Below are positions 31,247-42,139 of a stretch of DNA of 64,000 nucleotides, one piece after another. This DNA comes from Ichthyophis bannanicus (taxonomy: Eukaryota > Chordata > Amphibia > Gymnophiona > Ichthyophiidae): positions 899,837,309 to 899,901,308 of the forward strand of contig CM066035.1 of assembly GCA_033557465.1 (NCBI GenBank). Reading direction: 5' to 3'. Within the stretch, counting starts at the first letter, position 1; each line of letters begins with the position of its first letter. The translations under genes and the position numbers were made by a program. Below the pieces are notes generated by a model. The model was not told where the DNA came from and ran no database searches. It worked only from the letters and a program-made list of their open reading frames with translations.

Positions 31247-31432
31247 GCACAGTTACTTACCTGTAACAGGTGATCTCTGGGAACAGCAGGAATAAGTCTT
31301 CACATATGGGTACGTCGGTACCGACAGAGCCTGCTCGGGAACGCTCCCCAGCGTCCAATCAGAAAGCTTTTGGGAGCATCCCACAGCGCCTGCGTGCTGC
31401 CTTCCCGCCTTTCCCAACTGTCTCTCCTCAGT
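31247..31432. repeat. Left ITR of DIRS E2
   Basis: Pairs with the right ITR at about 40461-40624 (inverted AACTGAGGAGAGACAGTTGG, GGAAAGGCGGGAAGGCAGCA, TCGGTACC). Includes the longer left-only end GCACAGTTACTTACCTGTAAC. Confidence 0.85.
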
Positions 31433-31521
31433 TAAGTTTTAGAGCTGAGACAAAGAGAGAGAGAGAGGGAAAGGAAAGAAAGAGAGAGAGAGAGACAACT
31501 CCTAGGGGAGGTGGGTGGGTT

Positions 31522-31619
31522 GTGAAGACTTATTCCTGCTGTTCCCAGAGATCACCTGTTATAGGTAAGTAACTGTGCTATCTCCAGGAATAAGCAGGAA
31601 TGAGTCTTCACATATGGGG
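31522..31619. repeat. ICR of DIRS E2
   Basis: GTGAAGACTTATTCCTGCTG ... AAGTAACTGTGCT joined directly to ATCTCCAGGAATAAGCAGG ... CATATGGGG, the complement of the two element ends side by side. Same layout as in E1. Confidence 0.85.
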
Positions 31620-31735
31620 ACTCCCTAGCTTTAGATGCCAGGGAGAGAGCCCATAAGTTGTGTGTCCCTGGAACAGGGCTGCACTTCCCCACTTGGATCT
31701 CTGGCATCCCATGAGGGATGGTGGGCAGGAGTTGA

Positions 31736-32300
31736 TTAAGTATTGAACAGGTGTTTAAGAACAGCCTGACCAAACAAGGCATCCCGGCGGGAGTCCTTGT
31801 CCAAGCAGTAATGGGCTGTGAAGGTATGAACCGAGGCCCAAGTGGCTGCTCGACAGATGTCATCGATAGATACAGAGTTCAGATGAGCCATTGAGGCTGC
31901 CATGGCTCTGACATTGTGCGCTGTGACATGGCCCTCCAGAGAAAGGTACTTACTCTGATAAGCGAAAGAAATACACTGGGCAATCCAGTTGGAAAGTGTT
32001 CTCTTGGAGACTGGTTGTCTGAGATGAGAAGGATCAAAGGCAACAAAGAGTGGGGAAGACTTCCTATGTTGCTGTGTCCTCTCTTTAGTAAAAGGCCAAA
32101 GCTCTTTTACAGTCCAGGGTATGAAGGTTCCTCTCTGCACTTGATGCATGAGGTCCTGGAAAAAAGACAGGTAGGTAGATCTCCTGGTTGAGGTGAAAAG
32201 GCGAGACCACTTTAGGCATAAAGTGTGGATTAGTCCTAAGGACCACCTTGTCATGATGGAACCTTGTATAAGGTGGATTAGCTACTAGTGCTTGCAATTC
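31736..32300 (-). pseudogene. DIRS recombinase catalytic end (E2)
   Basis: C-terminal half of the E2 recombinase, to the right of which the L2 is inserted. It carries HxxR in TAHNVRAMAASMAHL, and Tyr in FTAHYCLDKDSRRDAL; the preceding block LRQPVSKRTLSNWIAQCISF matches E1. A frame break near 32100-32250 separates it from RTNPHFMPKVVSPFHLNQE. The rest of the gene lies at 35607-36790. Confidence 0.75.
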
Positions 32301-32586
32301 CCAAACACGTGACAACACAGAAAAAAGAACCCTCAACGCCCCAGGAAACTGGTGTAGAAACACAGCACAGCCCTGATCATCAAAGTACACCTACAAGCCA
32401 TGCCACCCCTCCTAGCTCCTATCTACCTCCTAACACCACTCCTGACCCACTACCCCTCCCCCACAGATACACTCACCAACCTACCCCAGACATACACCAC
32501 AACCACAAACATATACAACCCCCCCCCACACACGGGACAACACCCACACTACACTCACATTCAACCCACATCCCCAACCTCCCGAA

Positions 32587-33513
32587 TTGCACCCCCTCTC
32601 CATTTCATTAATAAATGCTCGCTCAGTCAGGAACAAATACCACATGCTCCACGATCTCATCACAATCCAAAAGATGGACATCCTATGCATAACTGAAACC
32701 TGGCTAGCAGACACCGACACGGTGCTCATGAACCAACTAACACCGAAGGGATACAACTTCCAACACTGCTCCCGGACAAACACCAGAGGAGGAGGAGCCA
32801 TCATTGCAAAATCCAACCTCCACCTCAGGAATCATGAATCAGAAACAACAAATGAAGCAGACATACTCACCCTCACCAACAAGCATCTCACAATATGCCT
32901 AGTCTACCGGGCACTCACCCCAAGCACCAACCTACCAAGAATACTACAACACATATCTGAAAGCGCCATCTCTGCAAAAGATCACATAATCCTCGGAGAC
33001 TTCAACCTCCCATCTCTCCAAGACAAACAGGCAGAAACCTTCATCAATGCCATGGAAGCAATGAACCTGACACAGATCATACACGAACCAATGCATGAAA
33101 AAGGAAATACACTGGACCTCATATTCCTAACTCCCCAAACAACCGCCTCATACAAAAATCCAGAAATCACACATGTGCCATGGTCTGACCACTACCTCGT
33201 CAACATAACTCACTTCTACCATCATACGAACAGCAAGGAGAACAATCACCATACAAGGAGATTTAAGCCATTCATCAAAGAAGACTTCCTAGCACAAACT
33301 CTACCTAAACTCCAAACAAACTCCAACAATATCGATGACCTAATCCACAACTGGAACACCACAATCTCCTCGGCATCAAGCGCAACAACGAACAAGACTA
33401 AAACCAAACACACCTCCGCAAAAGCCCGATGGTTCACCCCCAACCTCCGGAAGCTAAAGTCTAAACTCAGAAGAGCAGAAAGAAAATGGAGAAAAACCAA
33501 AAAAAGAGGATGA
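32587..33513 (+). CDS. L2-like AP endonuclease
   Basis: Open frame of about 308 codons: LINARSVRNKYHMLHDLI, catalytic ITETWLADTDTVL, RGGGAIIAKSNLHL, ICLVYRALTPSTNL, LGDFNLPSLQDKQ, EKGNTLDLIFLTP and the closing PWSDHYLVNI with its catalytic His. Then a basic linker RRAERKWRKTKKR. All endonuclease motifs are in one frame, unlike the older relative at 4334-5167. In a working element EN and RT would be one polyprotein, so the stop at 33513 breaks it. Confidence 0.8.
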   Translation: MHPLSISLINARSVRNKYHMLHDLITIQKMDILCITETWLADTDTVLMNQLTPKGYNFQHCSRTNTRGGGAIIAKSNLHLRNHESETTNEADILTLTNKHLTICLVYRALTPSTNLPRILQHISESAISAKDHIILGDFNLPSLQDKQAETFINAMEAMNLTQIIHEPMHEKGNTLDLIFLTPQTTASYKNPEITHVPWSDHYLVNITHFYHHTNSKENNHHTRRFKPFIKEDFLAQTLPKLQTNSNNIDDLIHNWNTTISSASSATTNKTKTKHTSAKARWFTPNLRKLKSKLRRAERKWRKTKKRG

Positions 33514-33941
33514 CAAAACAAATTACATGTACGAATTAGACCGACAACGCAAAAAAGACCTACCATTCAAAGATCATAAACTCATCAATAAACAAACCCG
33601 AGAACTCTTCGAGATTATCAAAAACTAACAAAAACGCCCAACCAATCCGACCAATTGCCAAACATCCCACCAGAAGTACTAGCACGACAATACAAGCAGC
33701 TTCAACACCCGCAAAACCCACAATTGGACACAGAGGCAACAACAACAATCCACCCCACCACCACAGAGAATGGAGCAAATTCGAAACAATCACTAAAGAA
33801 GAAATAACAGCCATCATCTCACGTCTGAAGACCACCACCTCTCCGCTAGACCCCTGCCCCACAGAATGGATAAGGAAAACTAAGGAAGACCTGAGTTCAC
33901 CATTAACCCACATTGTTAATGAATCTCTCAGCCAAGGACGC

Positions 33942-35330
33942 ATGCCAGACCTCCTCAAAACTTCAGTCATCCGGCCAACCCTAAAAAAACATAACCTGGA
34001 TCCCCTGGACCCCGTCTCCTACAGACCTATAGCAAGCCTCCCATTCACCGCCAAAATCATTGAGAAAGTAGTTCAGCAACAGCTCCAAGAACATCTAGAT
34101 GCCAACAACATACTGGACCCGCAACAACATGGCTTCCGTCCACTCCACGGAGTCGAAACCCTCATGACATCACTAATGAACACCCTCATCATAGGAACTC
34201 AAGCCAAACACTCTGGATATGCCATGATCTTCCTCGACATATCAGCAGCCTTTGACACCATCTCCCACAAAATCCTCCTACACAGACTGCAAGCAATTGG
34301 CATCAAAGAAAATGTACTTCAATGGTTCCACTCTTACCTGACCAATAGACAACAACTGATCCACACAAATGCAACAACCTCACCCCCCTTCCAGCAACAC
34401 CAAGGCGTACCCCAAGGATCCACACTATCTGCCATGCTCTTCAACATCTACTTGCAACCACTCTGCTCAATCATACATACCCACAACATCAACTATCACA
34501 TCTATGCAGATGACATAATGCTCTATGCCCCAATCACAACCTCCAACCCAACAACCAACCATTTATCAACATGCTTCACAGACGTATCCAGCTGGCTGCA
34601 GAAGAACAACCTATCCATCAACATAAAGAAAACAGAAGCACTCATAGTAACAAAGGACCCAGACTTCACCTCACCTACACACCTCAACGTTGGAACCACT
34701 CAAATACAAATACAACCGCACATAAAGTATCTAGGAATCATCATAGACCAGGCTCTCACACTCAACCAACAAATAAAAAAACCCACCGGAACAATATTCC
34801 ACAAGACTAAAACAGTACAGCGCCTCAGACCTCTCCTTGAACCAAAGGACTTCAGAGCAATGATGCAAGCCATGACACTCCCCCACCTGGACTACTGCAA
34901 TATAATCTATCACGGACTCCCAGCCACCCACACCAATCCGCTTCAAACTGCCTTAAATACCACCGCAAGGATTATCCAGAAAGCAAAAAAACAAGACCGC
35001 ATCACGCCAATACTGAGAGAGCTGCACATACTCCCCCTAGAAGCTAGAATCAAATACAAATCTGCCCTACTTACCCACAAAGCTCTCTACCAAACTCAGT
35101 CATCCCAGCTCCGTGAACTACTGCCACGACCAGCACACAATAGAACAACCAGACAAACCATCAGCAACTCCCTCACTATCCCACATAAACGAACCAAATA
35201 CAACCAACGGACATGCAACAGGGCCTTCGAACTTTACGCACCATCCCTCTGGAACTCTCTACCAAGTCACGTCAGAAGCAACGGAGATCCCCTCTCATTC
35301 AGAAAACAACAAAAAACTGTCCTATTCTAG
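33942..35330 (+). CDS. L2-like reverse transcriptase
   Basis: 462-codon frame: TSVIRPTLKKHNLDPLDPVS, SYRPIASLPFTAKIIEKVV, HGFRPLHGVETLM, MIFLDISAAFDTISHKILLH, GVPQGSTLSAMLFNIYLQPL, catalytic YADDIMLYAPI, IKYLGIIIDQALTLNQQI and the L2 C-terminal signature FELYAPSLWNSLPSHV. RT domain complete. The piece between 33513 and 33942 is in other frames (SPLDPCPTEWIRK), so the original polyprotein is interrupted. Confidence 0.8.
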   Translation: MPDLLKTSVIRPTLKKHNLDPLDPVSYRPIASLPFTAKIIEKVVQQQLQEHLDANNILDPQQHGFRPLHGVETLMTSLMNTLIIGTQAKHSGYAMIFLDISAAFDTISHKILLHRLQAIGIKENVLQWFHSYLTNRQQLIHTNATTSPPFQQHQGVPQGSTLSAMLFNIYLQPLCSIIHTHNINYHIYADDIMLYAPITTSNPTTNHLSTCFTDVSSWLQKNNLSINIKKTEALIVTKDPDFTSPTHLNVGTTQIQIQPHIKYLGIIIDQALTLNQQIKKPTGTIFHKTKTVQRLRPLLEPKDFRAMMQAMTLPHLDYCNIIYHGLPATHTNPLQTALNTTARIIQKAKKQDRITPILRELHILPLEARIKYKSALLTHKALYQTQSSQLRELLPRPAHNRTTRQTISNSLTIPHKRTKYNQRTCNRAFELYAPSLWNSLPSHVRSNGDPLSFRKQQKTVLF

Positions 35331-35606
35331 CAATACCTCGGTCCAGAAGCAAGCACCCACCACTAATCTACCTCCCAACCTCCCACCCCCTGAACATATC
35401 CTCTGAAAAACTATAATACAATCTCTATGTCTATATCCCAAATATTGTTGAAATCATCAATGTTGGCCACCAGGTGATAGTCCCATACCTCTGAATTGAT
35501 TATTGTCCACCCCCCCCCCCCTTTTAATGTTACGCCGCTTTGACCCGGTGAAAAGCGGGATATAAATACAGCTAAATAAATAAAATAAATAAAATAAATA
35601 AAATTC

Positions 35607-36790
35607 ACTGATGTGGCGTGCAGATGTGATTGCAATGAGAAAGATAACTTTCCAAGAAAGGTATTTCAAGGAGATGGTAAACCACTTGTAAACCACTGTA
35701 TAGAATCACTTGTAAATAACCTATGTAAATAGTTTGGACAATTTTTATACCTGTCACTACTGTAAAAAGTTAGAAAGTTTCTCTGTTTAAATGTAATGTA
35801 TACAGTAGTACACATAATTTGTTAATCTATTCCATGTAAAAAGTTAGAAAGTTTCCTGTTCCATGTAAAGTATACAGTAGTATACATAATTTGTTCCATG
35901 TAAACCGCCCTTGATCACTGGAAGGGGTGGTATAGAAGAAATAAGTAATTAAATAAATAAATGGTAGCTAAAGGTTCGAAAGGCGGCTTCATAAGCTGAC
36001 CAAGAACCAAATTTACGTCCCATGCCACCGGGGGTGGTCTAATGGGAGGCTTTGTTAAAAGGAGGCCTCTCACGAATCTTGCAACAAGAGGATGAGAGGA
36101 GATAGGTTGTCCATTTAGAGGCCTAAGGGAAGCTGCAATAGTACTCAAATGGACCCTTACTGAATTTGTCTTAAGGCCTGCATTAGACAGATGAAGGAGA
36201 TATTCCAGCAATGATTCCAGAGGTATGGCACGGGGGTTAAGACCCTTTTCAGAACACCAGATGGTAAACCTCTTCCACTTGAAAGCGTAAGAACGTCTAG
36301 TGGAAGGTTTTCTGGAAGCATAAAGAACATCTTTCACTTGTTGAGAAAGATGAAGATCCTGGAGATCTAGGCCTTCAGCAACCAAGCCCTGAGATGTAGA
36401 GACTGGGGATTGGGATGCCATAACCTTCCGTCCTCTTGAGAGAGGAGGTCTGGAGCAGACCCTAACTCTAGGGAGGGAGCTTGAGAGAGATGTAGAAGCA
36501 GAGGGTACCACACTTGCCGTGGCCAATGTGGAGCTATGAGAATCATGTGGCCTCTGTCTCTCTGAAGCTTGAACAGGGTTTTGGGAATTAGGGGAATGGG
36601 TGGAAAGGCATACAGGAAGTCTTGACCCCAGTGAAGGAGGAAAGCATCCCTTGCCTGAGCCCCCTGAGCCGGAGTTCTGGAACAGAACCGGGGAAGTTTG
36701 GCATTCCACGGACTTGCAAAGAGGTCTATGTCCTGGGTTCCCCAAATTCGAAAAATTGTGGATACCTGGTCCATATGTATGGACCACTCA
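35607..36790 (-). pseudogene. DIRS recombinase N-terminal part (E2)
   Basis: Frame 36787-35961 holds the core-binding segment (KPSTRRSYAFKWKRFTIWC; NAGLKTNSVRVHLSTIAASL; PPIRPPPVAWDVNLVLGQLM), broken by the L2 tail at 35680-35960 and then the full L2. As in E1, the upstream 140 or so codons are open in a phase different from the overlapping methyltransferase-like frame. Confidence 0.75.
35680..35960 (+). mobile_element. L2 3' tail insertion with ATGGTA duplication
   Basis: Flanked by ATGGTA (35674-35679; 35961-35966). About 280 bases of LINE 3' UTR ending AAGTAATTAAATAAATAA. Internally the phrase GTAAAAAGTTAGAAAGTTTC plus following bases occurs twice (from about 35761 and 35835), an internal tandem duplication. 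Confidence 0.75.
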
Positions 36791-37805
36791 TGTGGAAGCA
36801 GAACTCGACTGAGTCTGTCCGTCCAAGAGTTTTGAACACCTGGAAGATAAACTGCCAGAAGATGGATGTGATGCTCTCTGGCGAGGGCCCACAGTCGCAG
36901 AGCTTCGGTGCAAAGCAACAGAGAGCCAGTTCCTCCCTGCTTGTTTACATAGAACATGGCTACCTGATTGTCCGTGTGGATAAGGACTGTCTTGTGGCTG
37001 AGCAGGGTGTGGAAAACTCGCAGAGCAAGGAAGATTGCTCTGAGTTCCAAGAGATTGATATGTAGACAAGTCTCTTGTTGGGACCAGATGCCCTGGGTGG
37101 AGAGGTCCTGAAGATGAGCTCCCCAGCCCATTGGAGAAGCATCTGTTGTAAGAGTTGCTTGGGGTAGAGGTTGTTGAAAGGGGGACCCCAGCAACAAGTT
37201 TTGAGGGGACTTCCACCACTGGAGGGACAAAATGAGGTGACTTGTGTTTGCTATTTTGTCTGACAGGCAGCCTAATGCCTGGGTCCATTGGGTGGATAAA
37301 GTCCACTGAGCTGCTCTCATGTGAAAGCGAGCATATGGTACCACATGTACGGTGGATGCCATGTGGCCTAGCAACTGTAACATCTCTTGAGCAGTTAACT
37401 AGGGGCTTTAACTCTGCTTGAGAAACTAACTGCACCAAGCGAAGGCAACGGGCCTGGGGAAGATAGGCCCTTGCCCTTGTGGTATCCAGCAACGCCCCTA
37501 TAAACTCCAGGGACTGAGTAGGGATTAAATTGGATTTGGGGATGTTTATTACCAGCCCTAAATACTGAAGGATACGCATTGTGCAGGTGAGAGAAGTCCT
37601 GGCCTCTGATTGAGTGGGAGCTCGAATGAGCCAGTCGTCCAGGTAAGGGAAGACGAATATTCCCATGGTGCGCAGAAAAGCAGCAACCACTGCCATGCAT
37701 TTCGTGAACACCCTTGGTGCAGAGGCCAGACCAAAAGGGAGCACTTTGTTTTGATAGTGCTTTTCCTGAAAAAGGAACCGAAGGAACCTTCTGTGAGATG
37801 GATGG
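36367..37805 (-). pseudogene. DIRS RT C-terminal half / RNase H / methyltransferase-like region (E2)
   Basis: RT from HPSHRRFLRFLFQEKHYQ through VLPFGLASAPRVFTKCMAVV and catalytic FPYLDDWLIRA (37640-37620), a frameshift near 37395, then one frame: MLQLLGHMASTVHVVPYARF, TTDASPMGWGAHL, INLLELRAIFLALRV, HTDNQVAMFYVNKQGG, DIDLFASPWNAKLPRFCS, YAFPPIPLIPKTLFKLQ and ending LRAWLLKA at 36367. The RT N-terminal part was replaced by the palindrome segment. Confidence 0.8.
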
Positions 37806-38012
37806 ATCCAGCAGGTCAAACGGGAGGACATCTCAACAAAATCAACTACATGAATTTGACAAGCAATTCTCTACTTAGCTGGCAGTTGGGTCCCGTATTA
37901 GAATCCAGCAGGTCAAACGGGATGTCCTCCCGTTTGACCTGCTGGATTCTAATACGGGACCCAACTGCCAGCTAAGTAGAGAATTGCTTGTCAAATTCAT
38001 GTAGTTGATTTT
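37806..38012. repeat. Perfect 85-base palindrome arms with foldback copy
   Basis: 37838-37922 is the exact reverse complement of 37928-38012, leaving a 5-base spacer (TGTCC). In addition, 37806-37832 is the reverse complement of 37921-37947, so a 27-base segment is present three times. The layout looks like a template-switch or foldback repair product. It could form a strong cruciform. Confidence 0.85.
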
Positions 38013-38228
38013 GATACTTGGCACTGTGGCTTTGGGGGTCTTTTTATTGATTCTGATTTTGGACTGTTGCACATTGTGAATTAAAAAGATTAAAGGGAGA
38101 GGTTCGTTATTCGACGGGGTTTTTGGTCCCCTGACCTGGCGGACATTCCTACATTTAACATTATTCTTTGTTTGTTTGTCTATGTATTTGTCCCCCTTTT
38201 TCTGTGGTCTGATTGACTTTTTGACTCT
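38013..38228. other. Non-DIRS segment replacing part of the RT gene of E2
   Basis: T-rich sequence (GGGTCTTTTTATTGATTCTG; CCCCCTTTTTCTGTGGTCTG) with no counterpart in E1. DIRS sequence resumes near 38229. The stretch of E1 from about 26398 to 26715 (RT N-terminus) is missing here. Origin not recognised. Confidence 0.5.
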
Positions 38229-38466
38229 TGTGAAAGGGGGCAAGCTTGAAAAATGAAGCTTTTACCCCTCTCTTATGATGGAGAGTGTCCAATGCTCTGC
38301 TGTAATTTGCCCCCATCTGGGAGCAAAGTGACATAACCTTCCTGGAATGGTGGAGGGCTCTGGTCCTTCTAGAGCCAGGAAGGCTAAGTTCTCTAGTAGA
38401 AAGTCAAAGGCCCTGAGGGGGCTGAGGTTGCTGGGCTGGAGCAGGCCTCGCAGCCTTTGCTTTACT

Positions 38467-40254
38467 TTATTTGGAGGATTGCTGACGTTTGGAAGGGAAC
38501 TGAGCTGCAGAAGATGCCCGCTGACCATAAGCAGGATAGAATCTTCCCTTCTTTGAAAAAGGTGTTTTCTTGAACAACCTTTTCTTAGCAGGAGCAGCTG
38601 TAGATTTGGATAGTCTATCCAAAGCAGAATTTTCAGCATCCATCTGATTGGCTTTTGCTTGCCAATCCTTACCAAACAGATTCTCACCTGTACAAGGGAT
38701 ATTTCCCAATTCATCTTGAACCCAGATCTCCAAATCAGATGCTTGAAGCCAAGCAATCCTACGTGCACCTATGGCAATAGCTGAGGCTCTGCTTACGCAT
38801 TCAAAGGAGTCGAAAGCTGCACGGTTGGAGAATTTGCAGATATCCTGGGCATGTTTGAGCCCAGTGAGAAATTCCTGCCTTTTATCTTCAGATATAAAAG
38901 GACTTAAAGTCTGAAAATGGTCAGTGACTTCTTTTAAGAACATCCCCATGTAAAAACTATAGGAATTAATTCTCGCAGCAAGCATGGAAGCTTGGAAGAC
39001 TCTTCTTCCAAAAGCATCCAGGGTTCTGCATTCACGTCCTGGAGGATTAGAGGCATGTCTTTTGGCACTTCTAATCTTTCTCATTGCAGACTCAACCACA
39101 ATAGAGTGGTGAGGAAGTTGAGTTTTATGGAAACCAGGACAAGGAGGGACACGATACATGGTATCCAACCTGCGAGAATGAGGAGAGGTGGTTAGAGGTG
39201 CTTCCCACATCCTCAACATGAAATCATACAGAATCTCATGAATAGGTAAGGTAGCTGCCTCTTTAGGAGTTTCAGGATACTGTAAAATATCTAACTCCTT
39301 GGCTCTGATTCAGGAGCCACTGTAATAGAGAGACCCCGAGCCACCTCTCTGATAAAGTCTTGAAAAGACAAATCCTCTGGAGGAGACATCCTTCGTTTAG
39401 GAGAGGACTCCTCCTGTGGAAGAAGCATCACTGCATCGACCGACTCTTCAGAATCCTCAGAGTCCTCAGAGGAATCGAAGTATCGTCTGTCCGGATGCTC
39501 TTGCAAAGCCCGATACCCGTACCGACCAGGATCGGTATCGGGAATCACCGGTACCGGGGTATCGGTACCGGAGGGCTTTAGAGGACAGAGTACCGGCAAA
39601 GCGGACACCGATGCTGATGTCGATGCCACCGGTACTGGGATCGGTGCCGATGGTGATGCTAGAGCCGGTACCGGCGGAGTAGTCTGTTGCGGTACCACGG
39701 GCGTTGATGCCACAAGGAAAGCTGCCAGACTGCGTTCGATGGACAGAATCCTCTGATCCATCGACGCCGCCAATGCCTGGAAGTCGGTACCGGTGGAAGC
39801 CACCGGTACCCCAGAGCATGGCACCAGGAGATCTGTCGAGGCCACGCCATCGAGATCCTCCTGGAACCCCGATGATGATGCTTTAGAGGCCGAAGCCTCC
39901 CGCCGGGGTAATTTTGCCGGTGCAGAATCCTCGAGGGCAAGGCCAGAGGCATCTCGATGCTTAGAAGGAGATCTACCCTTCGAGGACCGGCTGGACTTAT
40001 GTTTAGTTACCTGAGATCCATGTGAAGAAGAAGCAGCCCTGGAAGATGTCGATGCCACCGAAGCCGCATCAGAGGGAAACAGGATACTGAGCTTGGCAGC
40101 TCGGTTCTGCTGACCTCTTTTAGACATCATGGAACAGGACACACATGGAATGGTCAGGACCTAAACATTTTAGACACCATTCATAGGTGTCGGTGACAGA
40201 AACAGTACCGCCACATTTGTACACTTTTTAAAACCTGAGGCAGGCTTCTCCATA
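38467..40254 (-). pseudogene. DIRS gag (E2)
   Basis: Begins MEKPASGFKKCTN at about 40254, with a broken Cys/His region and a frame change near 40150. Frame 40142-39291 follows (SKRGQQNRAAKLSILFPSDA; Ser-rich; PEDLSFQDFIREVARGLSI), coded by DNA dense in GGTACC/GGTATC. Then frame 39219-38467 (LPHHSIVVESAMRKIRSAKR; KRHASNPPGRECRTLDAFGR; LEIWVQDELGNIPCTGENLF). Only a few frame breaks, better kept than in E0. Confidence 0.75.
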
Positions 40255-40460
40255 TTTAAGGCCCAAAACTGAAGTGCACCTGAAGAAAAAGAACGGTAAA
40301 AAGGTGTTTTGTTTTGTTTTTTACAAGAAGAAAAGAACAAGGACCGGCGGTACCGGTACAGCGTCGAAGAAGGCAGACGCGACAGAAAAGAAATAAAGAA
40401 AAAATAAGGAAATTCTTCTGCGGTGACAGGAACACGACCTGCTGGCTCCGCGGAAAAAGA

Positions 40461-40624
40461 AGAACTGAGGAGAGACAGTTGGGAAAGGCGGGAAGGCAGC
40501 ACGCAGGCGCTGTGGTATGCTCCCAAAAGCTTTCTGATTGGACGCTGGGGAGCGTTCCCACGCAGGCTCTGTCGGTACCAACGTACCCATATGTGAAGAC
40601 TCATTCCTGCTTGTTCCTGGAGAT
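40461..40624. repeat. Right ITR of DIRS E2
   Basis: Inverted partner of 31247-31432, ending TTCCTGCTTGTTCCTGGAGATA. Core CTGTCGGTACCAACGTACCC carries one change from the GTACCGAC of the left copy. Confidence 0.85.
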
Positions 40625-40899
40625 ACCAACTTGACAGCGTTAGATGGCAATGTCCAGAAATGAACCAGATGTTTGCCTAGGGTATCTGTATCAGACAGGC
40701 AACACGGTGTGTCTGTCACAGCAGCAGAGCACTGCAGCCAGACAGCTACAAAACCAGGGCCTGCAGCACAAACATATTTGCTGAGAGAGCAGGCACACAT
40801 ATATATGCACAAAGTTACATCACTCCTGACAGCATACTCTTCAAGTGTGTTTGCACTGGACAGATGTGGTTGGGCTGCTGGTGTGCTGAGTGAGGAGTG
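40625..40899. other. No gene recognised
   Basis: Right flank of DIRS E2. A CA/TG-rich stretch with ACACATATATATGCAC near 40795. No open frame or named repeat seen. Confidence 0.4.
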
Positions 40900-41099
40900 T
40901 CATTGAGAGCATTTTGGTTTCCTGGACCATGAGATGATGTTCCAAGGGCTGCAGAGCGGAGATGGTGTCTGTCCAAGAAGGGTCAAGGCATTTTCAGCAG
41001 CAGACTGGCTAACCTACTGAAGAGGGCTTTAAACTAGATTCGATGGGGATGGGTGAAGAGAGCCCCCAGGTGAGTTAAACATGAAATACCTCTGTAGAA

Positions 41100-41735
41100 A
41101 TGGGTAATAGGGGCAACATCTGGAAAGCGGTGTGTATAAATGACCGTAGCATGAGAAATAAAATCCTAGATGTTGAGGCTTTAATGGAAGAGGTTGACTT
41201 GGATTTAATGGTGGTTACAGAGACATGGTTCACAGAAAACTATGACTGGGATGTAATCATACCGGGCTATACTTTACTCAGGAAGGTCAGGCTAGGAAGA
41301 AGGGGAGGTGATGTGGCACTATATGTTAAAAATAATATTAAAATTATAGGACTGCAGGGCTTAAAAGGAAGAGAGGAGGTACTGTGGGTTAAACTAGAAA
41401 GAGGGAAATGGAAATCCATTTGCATTGGAGTTATATACAAATTCCCCTCACATGGCATAGAAGTGTACGAAGATTTAATAGAAGACATACACAGTATTGC
41501 CATAAAAGAAGAATTGCTACTGATAGGTGATTTCAATATCCCAGATGTGGACTGGCACATTCCTGCTGCGGTGTCATCTAGAAGTAAGGAGATCCTCGAT
41601 TGTCTACAGGGAGAACTATTCAGGCAATTGGTAACAGAACCCACAGTTGATGGGGCCATACTGGACTTAGTGCTTACCAATGGAAAAAGAGTTTCTGATG
41701 TTACAGTGGGAGATCAACTCGCAACCAGTGTGCAC
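41100..41735 (+). pseudogene. CR1 AP endonuclease
   Basis: Open frame: AVCINDRSMRNKILDVEALM, LDLMVVTETWFTENYDWDV, GYTLLRKVRLGRRGGDVALY, LERGKWKSICIGVIYKFPS, LLIGDFNIPDVDWHI and LVTEPTVDGAILDLVLTNGK. The final SDH motif is gone because of the deletion at about 41735. The catalytic Glu and GDFN are kept. Confidence 0.8.
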
Positions 41736-42084
41736 AGACCAGGAGAAGGAACTCTGAGTAATTGTTTCCGAGGATCACAAGGTGGAGAAACAGTGTAACA
41801 AGGTGGTGGCCAAAGCCAGAAGAATGCTGGGTTGCATACAGAAAGGAATTACCAGCAGAAAGGAGGAGGTACTAATGCCATTGTACAAGTCGCTGGTGAG
41901 GCTTCACTTGGAATATTGTGTTCAGTTTTAGAGACCATATCTCACAAAGGATATAAAAAGACTGAAAACTGTTCAGAGGAAGGCAACCAAAATGATTTGG
42001 AGCCTGCGTCAGAAGACATATGAGAAGAGACTTGAAGATCTAAATATGTATACCCTAGAGGAGAAGAGGGATAGGGGAGATATG

Positions 42085-42139
42085 ACGCCGCTTTGACCAG
42101 GTGAAAAGCGGGATATAAATACAGTTAAATAAATAAATG
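42085..42139 (+). mobile_element. 54-base L2 tail inserted in CR1
   Basis: GCCGCTTTGACCAGGTGAAA, then AGCGGGATATAAATACAGTT and AAATAAATAA, is the last 54 or so bases of the LINE found at 32301-35601 (compare 35531-35580). It splits a CR1 reading (GGGGAGATATGA...TTCAGACCTTTAAATACCT). An extreme 5' truncation. Confidence 0.75.

Larger units (their letters stand above)
32301..35601 (+). mobile_element. Full-length L2-like LINE inserted in DIRS E2 recombinase
   Basis: 3.3 kb, flanked by AATTC (32296-32300; 35602-35606). Plus-strand 5' region of about 285 bases, EN (32587-33513), a broken linker, RT (33942-35330), short 3' UTR and tail GCGGGATATAAATACAGC then AAATAAATAAAATAAATAAA. The clear target duplication and long frames suggest a recent copy, inactivated by stops between 33513 and 33940. 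Confidence 0.9.
31247..40624 (-). mobile_element. DIRS element E2, rearranged, with three insertions
   Basis: Same family as E1: left ITR from GCACAGTTACTTACCTG, ICR at 31522-31619, right ITR ending TTCCTGGAGATA at 40624. Minus-strand gene order gag (40254-38467), RT/RNase H/methyltransferase-like (37805-36367), recombinase (36360-31736). Broken by a full-length L2 (32301-35601), an L2 tail (35680-35960) and a palindrome-containing segment (37806-38228) that replaces the RT N-terminus. Confidence 0.9.

Noticed and set aside
32287..32696. Thr/Pro-rich plus-strand ORFs as an L2 ORF1
   Set aside because: Low complexity in two overlapping frames, no recognised ORF1 domain; kept only as the 5' region of the LINE.
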